From Echinostoma caproni (taxonomy: Eukaryota > Platyhelminthes > Trematoda > Plagiorchiida > Echinostomatidae), in NCBI GenBank assembly GCA_900618425.1, contig UZAN01043688.1:1-10963 (forward strand): 10,963 bases of DNA, given 5' to 3'. The notes beneath the pieces were generated by a model. The model was not told where the DNA came from, did not search any database, and worked only from the letters and a program-made list of their open reading frames with translations. Shown piece by piece: positions 9,466-10,963 of the stretch; the first letter of the stretch is position 1, and every line of letters starts with the position of its first letter. The position numbers were made by a program, and so were the translations under genes.

Positions 9466-10373
9466 TATCTGTAGCGCGAACATGGGGTAGCAGTGATCAA
9501 ACAAAAACACCAGCAGTTAGCAAAACCGAATCAATGACCAAGCGCAAGGGTTACATAATATACGAATGTGGTCAAGTATCGGTTAGAGTGCATAGTTTAA
9601 CGATAAAATCTAATTGGTTGAAGCGAATAGATCCTGGTGTGAGTCAAATCAATGTGATGTACCGGCGTGGTCGTGTACACGTGACCAACTCAGTCGGTCG
9701 AATTACGTACTCCTATTCAGCTCTTCTATTTATAGGACAGTTTGCCATTTTAAAACGATGTGTTGAAGAGCCTAGTCAGTTATCTTTTTCAATACTATTG
9801 TGTGTCTTCTATGGTGACTAGTATGGCTAGACAAACGCCACCTCCTCCACGAAGAATCGCACGTGCATTGAGGGCACAGACTGTCGTTGGCGAGACGGGT
9901 GATCTACGAGACAATAGAATAATGTTTGCCATACAAGCTATAGACAACTTCATGGTCACGACGGTTGTTGACCCCGCTTTCATGACCAATGATTACGGAG
10001 ATAACTTTAGAGGCTTGCACTGAGTAATCCGTGTCCGTAATCAAGAGAACACCGATTTCGAGAAGATAGACAACTTGTTCAATAAGGAGCATGGTTTGAG
10101 GAGGATGACAGTAAAGTTCAGTATAGAAAATTTGCCTCAAGCGAAAACTATCGGGTGCAGAATTTGTCGTGCATTTTTATCAGACGGGGCTGTAGACGGT
10201 TACAGCATTTGCTCACACAGGACTAGTTTCATCAGAACCGAAACAACCGGCTTTTGTTGACCGATTTTAACACTTTCTCGTCTAGAGGAAGAAATAAATC
10301 AGTTTGAAAATAGTTGGGGGTGCGGATGACTATACTACATTGTGTGGAACAAAGTATTAAACTGACAATAAAG
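9466..10373. other. Unassigned spacer between retroelement fragments
   Basis: No gene is recognised. The most notable content is a plus-strand frame open from 9760 to 10260 except for a single TGA at 10021. It begins with MARQTPPPPRR-like residues (Met at 9823) and later reads ICRAFLSDGAVDGYS. This might be the diverged upstream RT of the interrupted element starting at 10374. A nucleotide stretch near 10241-10268 loosely resembles the GC.LSPFL block. The alignment is too weak to call. Confidence 0.4.
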
Positions 10374-10479
10374 TTCGCAGTTTGATTTAAGGATTCGTGG
10401 TAACGCAGTTTAAGTAGCTTTTCCTTTTTTGAACCGCTTGGCGGTCGAGGTACCCAGGTATGGTATGTGCTTTGCACCT
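10374..10479 (+). pseudogene. RTE-like reverse transcriptase, left part of interrupted copy
   Basis: TTCGCAGTTTGAT at 10374-10386 looks like the FADD catalytic motif, now read FAV plus a one-base shift. After it, GNAV.VAF and then LNRLAVEVPRYGMCFAP (10429-10479) match the thumb-proximal part of a fluke endonuclease/reverse-transcriptase element very well. A TAA at 10411-10413 and the frame slip make it non-functional. The matching sequence stops abruptly after GCACCT at 10479. The next expected residues (SKCEML) occur in the same frame 378 bases downstream. The match is convincing from 10429 onward and moderate from 10374 to 10428. Confidence 0.78.
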
Positions 10480-10484
10480 TTCCA
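10476..10484 (+). repeat. Candidate target-site duplication, left copy
   Basis: ACCTTTCCA here and ACCTTCCA at 10854-10861 flank the inserted LINE end and differ by one T. The duplicated word is part of the interrupted host frame (Ala-Pro-Ser codons), as expected if insertion copied the target. Confidence 0.6.
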
Positions 10485-10527
10485 TTACCTGTTCTGATTG
10501 GCAATGTGTAATGCCCATATTGATGCA

Positions 10528-10743
10528 TGCTTAAAGTTTGCCGACAATATCCTATCTGATTGCACCCATCCTCTACATACTGACTTTTGTGCATGCAAAT
10601 CCCACCCCTGCACCCGTTCCAAGTACAAACTTATCCCGTCTCGCATATCCGCATACACAAACTTTTTGGTACCCTATCTTGCCCGGATACTGACCGACAA
10701 GGAAAGTGTTCGCTCTGACCTTTCTAATGCATTTGGTAATTAA
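10528..10743 (+). pseudogene. LINE reverse transcriptase C-terminal tail
   Basis: The frame reads FADNILSDCTHPLH, then CTRSKYKLIPSRISAYTNFL, VPYLARILTD and SDLSNAF before TAA at 10741. The spaced pattern HPLH...TRSK...R...Y.N.FVP.LA..L is the usual end of CR1/Jockey-type non-LTR polyproteins, just after the RT domain. No RT catalytic motifs lie in frame upstream because the copy is cut off. Its codon choice is pyrimidine-rich and differs visibly from the flanks. The open frame begins after a TGA at 10495-10497; its ATG at 10504 is not a real start, since this is an internal fragment. Confidence 0.78.
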
Positions 10744-10840
10744 CTCATACCTTTGTACGTTTTCCCCCTATTTTTACCAGAATTGTGACGGTGGTCTATT
10801 TTTTGGCTGAAAGCTTGTATATATAACTCGCTAAAGCTCG
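10744..10840 (+). other. LINE 3' untranslated region
   Basis: A non-coding stretch between the RT stop codon and the AATAC tail, with a pyrimidine-rich start and a TATATATA-like word near 10817-10825. No AATAAA poly(A) signal is present, consistent with an element that ends in a tandem repeat rather than poly(A). Confidence 0.55.
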
Positions 10841-10855
10841 AATACAATACAATAC
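10841..10855 (+). repeat. (AATAC)3 tail of the LINE
   Basis: Three perfect AATAC units stand exactly between the LINE 3'UTR and the resumed RTE-like frame. Short 3'-terminal tandem repeats are typical of CR1-clade elements. The last two bases overlap the right candidate target-site duplication. Confidence 0.75.
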
Positions 10856-10861
10856 CTTCCA
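10854..10861 (+). repeat. Candidate target-site duplication, right copy
   Basis: ACCTTCCA matches ACCTTTCCA at 10476-10484 apart from one T. The original RTE-like frame resumes immediately here with CCT TCC AAG. Confidence 0.6.
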
Positions 10862-10963
10862 AGTGCGAAATGCTGGTTCAAGACTGGCAGCAGCCTGTGC
10901 CTGCACTCACCCTCTGTGGTGATCAGCTAGAAGTATTTGAGAACTTCAAGTACCTCGGGAGCT
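10855..10963 (+). pseudogene. RTE-like reverse transcriptase, right part, runs off window
   Basis: The frame reads PSKCEMLVQDWQ, then PALTLCG, DQLEVFENFKYLGS, ending within the last codon of the window. This is the stretch after the RT palm, ending at the conserved F.YLGS motif of fluke RTE-like endonuclease/reverse transcriptases. It directly continues the left part (GMCFAP) in the same frame once the inserted LINE is set aside. No stop or shift occurs in these 36 codons, so this side is better preserved than the left one. The rest of the protein would lie beyond the window. Confidence 0.88.

Larger units (their letters stand above)
10480..10855 (+). mobile_element. 5'-truncated CR1/Jockey-like LINE inserted in another element
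   Basis: About 376 bases separate two adjoining parts of an RTE-like frame. They contain the end of a different LINE: an RT C-terminal tail, a stop, about 97 bases of 3'UTR, and a three-unit AATAC tail at the right edge. CR1-type elements typically end in short tandem repeats and arrive 5'-truncated, which fits this size. The flanks carry the candidate 8-9 bp duplication. A TGA at 10495-10497, close to the left edge, shows that the start is truncated coding DNA or filler. The clade assignment is inferred from the tail motif and the microsatellite end. Confidence 0.72.

Noticed and set aside
10225..10373. Extension of the RTE-like RT upstream through a GVRQGC.LSPFL-like block
   Set aside because: Needs several shifts and gives low similarity, whereas the part after 10429 matches almost perfectly; I suspect over-reading.
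1..10963. CRISPR array, operon, phage or bacterial defence-type system
   Set aside because: No regularly spaced repeats, no ribosome binding sites or tightly packed genes; the content is eukaryotic repeat-rich DNA.

Overview
The window reads as non-coding genomic DNA of a metazoan, most likely a trematode flatworm (fluke). Three things point that way. The remains of non-LTR and Ty3/Gypsy retrotransposons have the wording typical of fluke genomes, for example GMCFAP...SKCEML...FKYLGS in one reverse transcriptase tail. There is a short coding exon ending at a spliceosomal donor. Most of the sequence holds no long open frame and no bacterial-type gene packing. Base composition looks moderate (roughly 40-45% GC by eye, not counted), which fits the larger-genome flukes better than the AT-rich schistosomes. 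The species cannot be fixed from this window.

Layout. Positions 1 to about 4900 hold no gene I can support, only microsatellites, a G-rich patch, a small inverted-repeat pair and chance-length open frames. About 4930-5420 (+) is a heavily eroded integrase region of a Ty3/Gypsy-like polyprotein: a zinc-binding HHCC remnant, then WPEV and DNGSHFAAK core motifs spread over different frames. Positions 6841-6988 (-) are a clean coding exon for the N-terminus of a CRAL-TRIO (clavesin / alpha-tocopherol-transfer-protein-like) lipid-binding protein, ending at a splice donor. It is the only host gene segment I trust. About 9235-9465 (-) is a fragment of a non-LTR reverse transcriptase.

The right end, about 10374-10963 (+), is a nest. 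An RTE-like reverse transcriptase (catalytic-motif remnant through ...RYGMCFAP) is interrupted at 10480. It resumes after 10855 with SKCEML...FKYLGS and runs off the window. The interruption is the 3' end of a second, CR1/Jockey-like LINE: the C-terminal tail of its reverse transcriptase, a short 3'UTR and an (AATAC)3 tail, bounded by near-identical 8-9 bp candidate target-site duplications.

The parts do not work together as a pathway. This is a gene-poor stretch with one exon of a lipid-transfer gene among retroelement debris of different ages. I found no tRNA, rRNA, CRISPR array, operon or new defence-type system.
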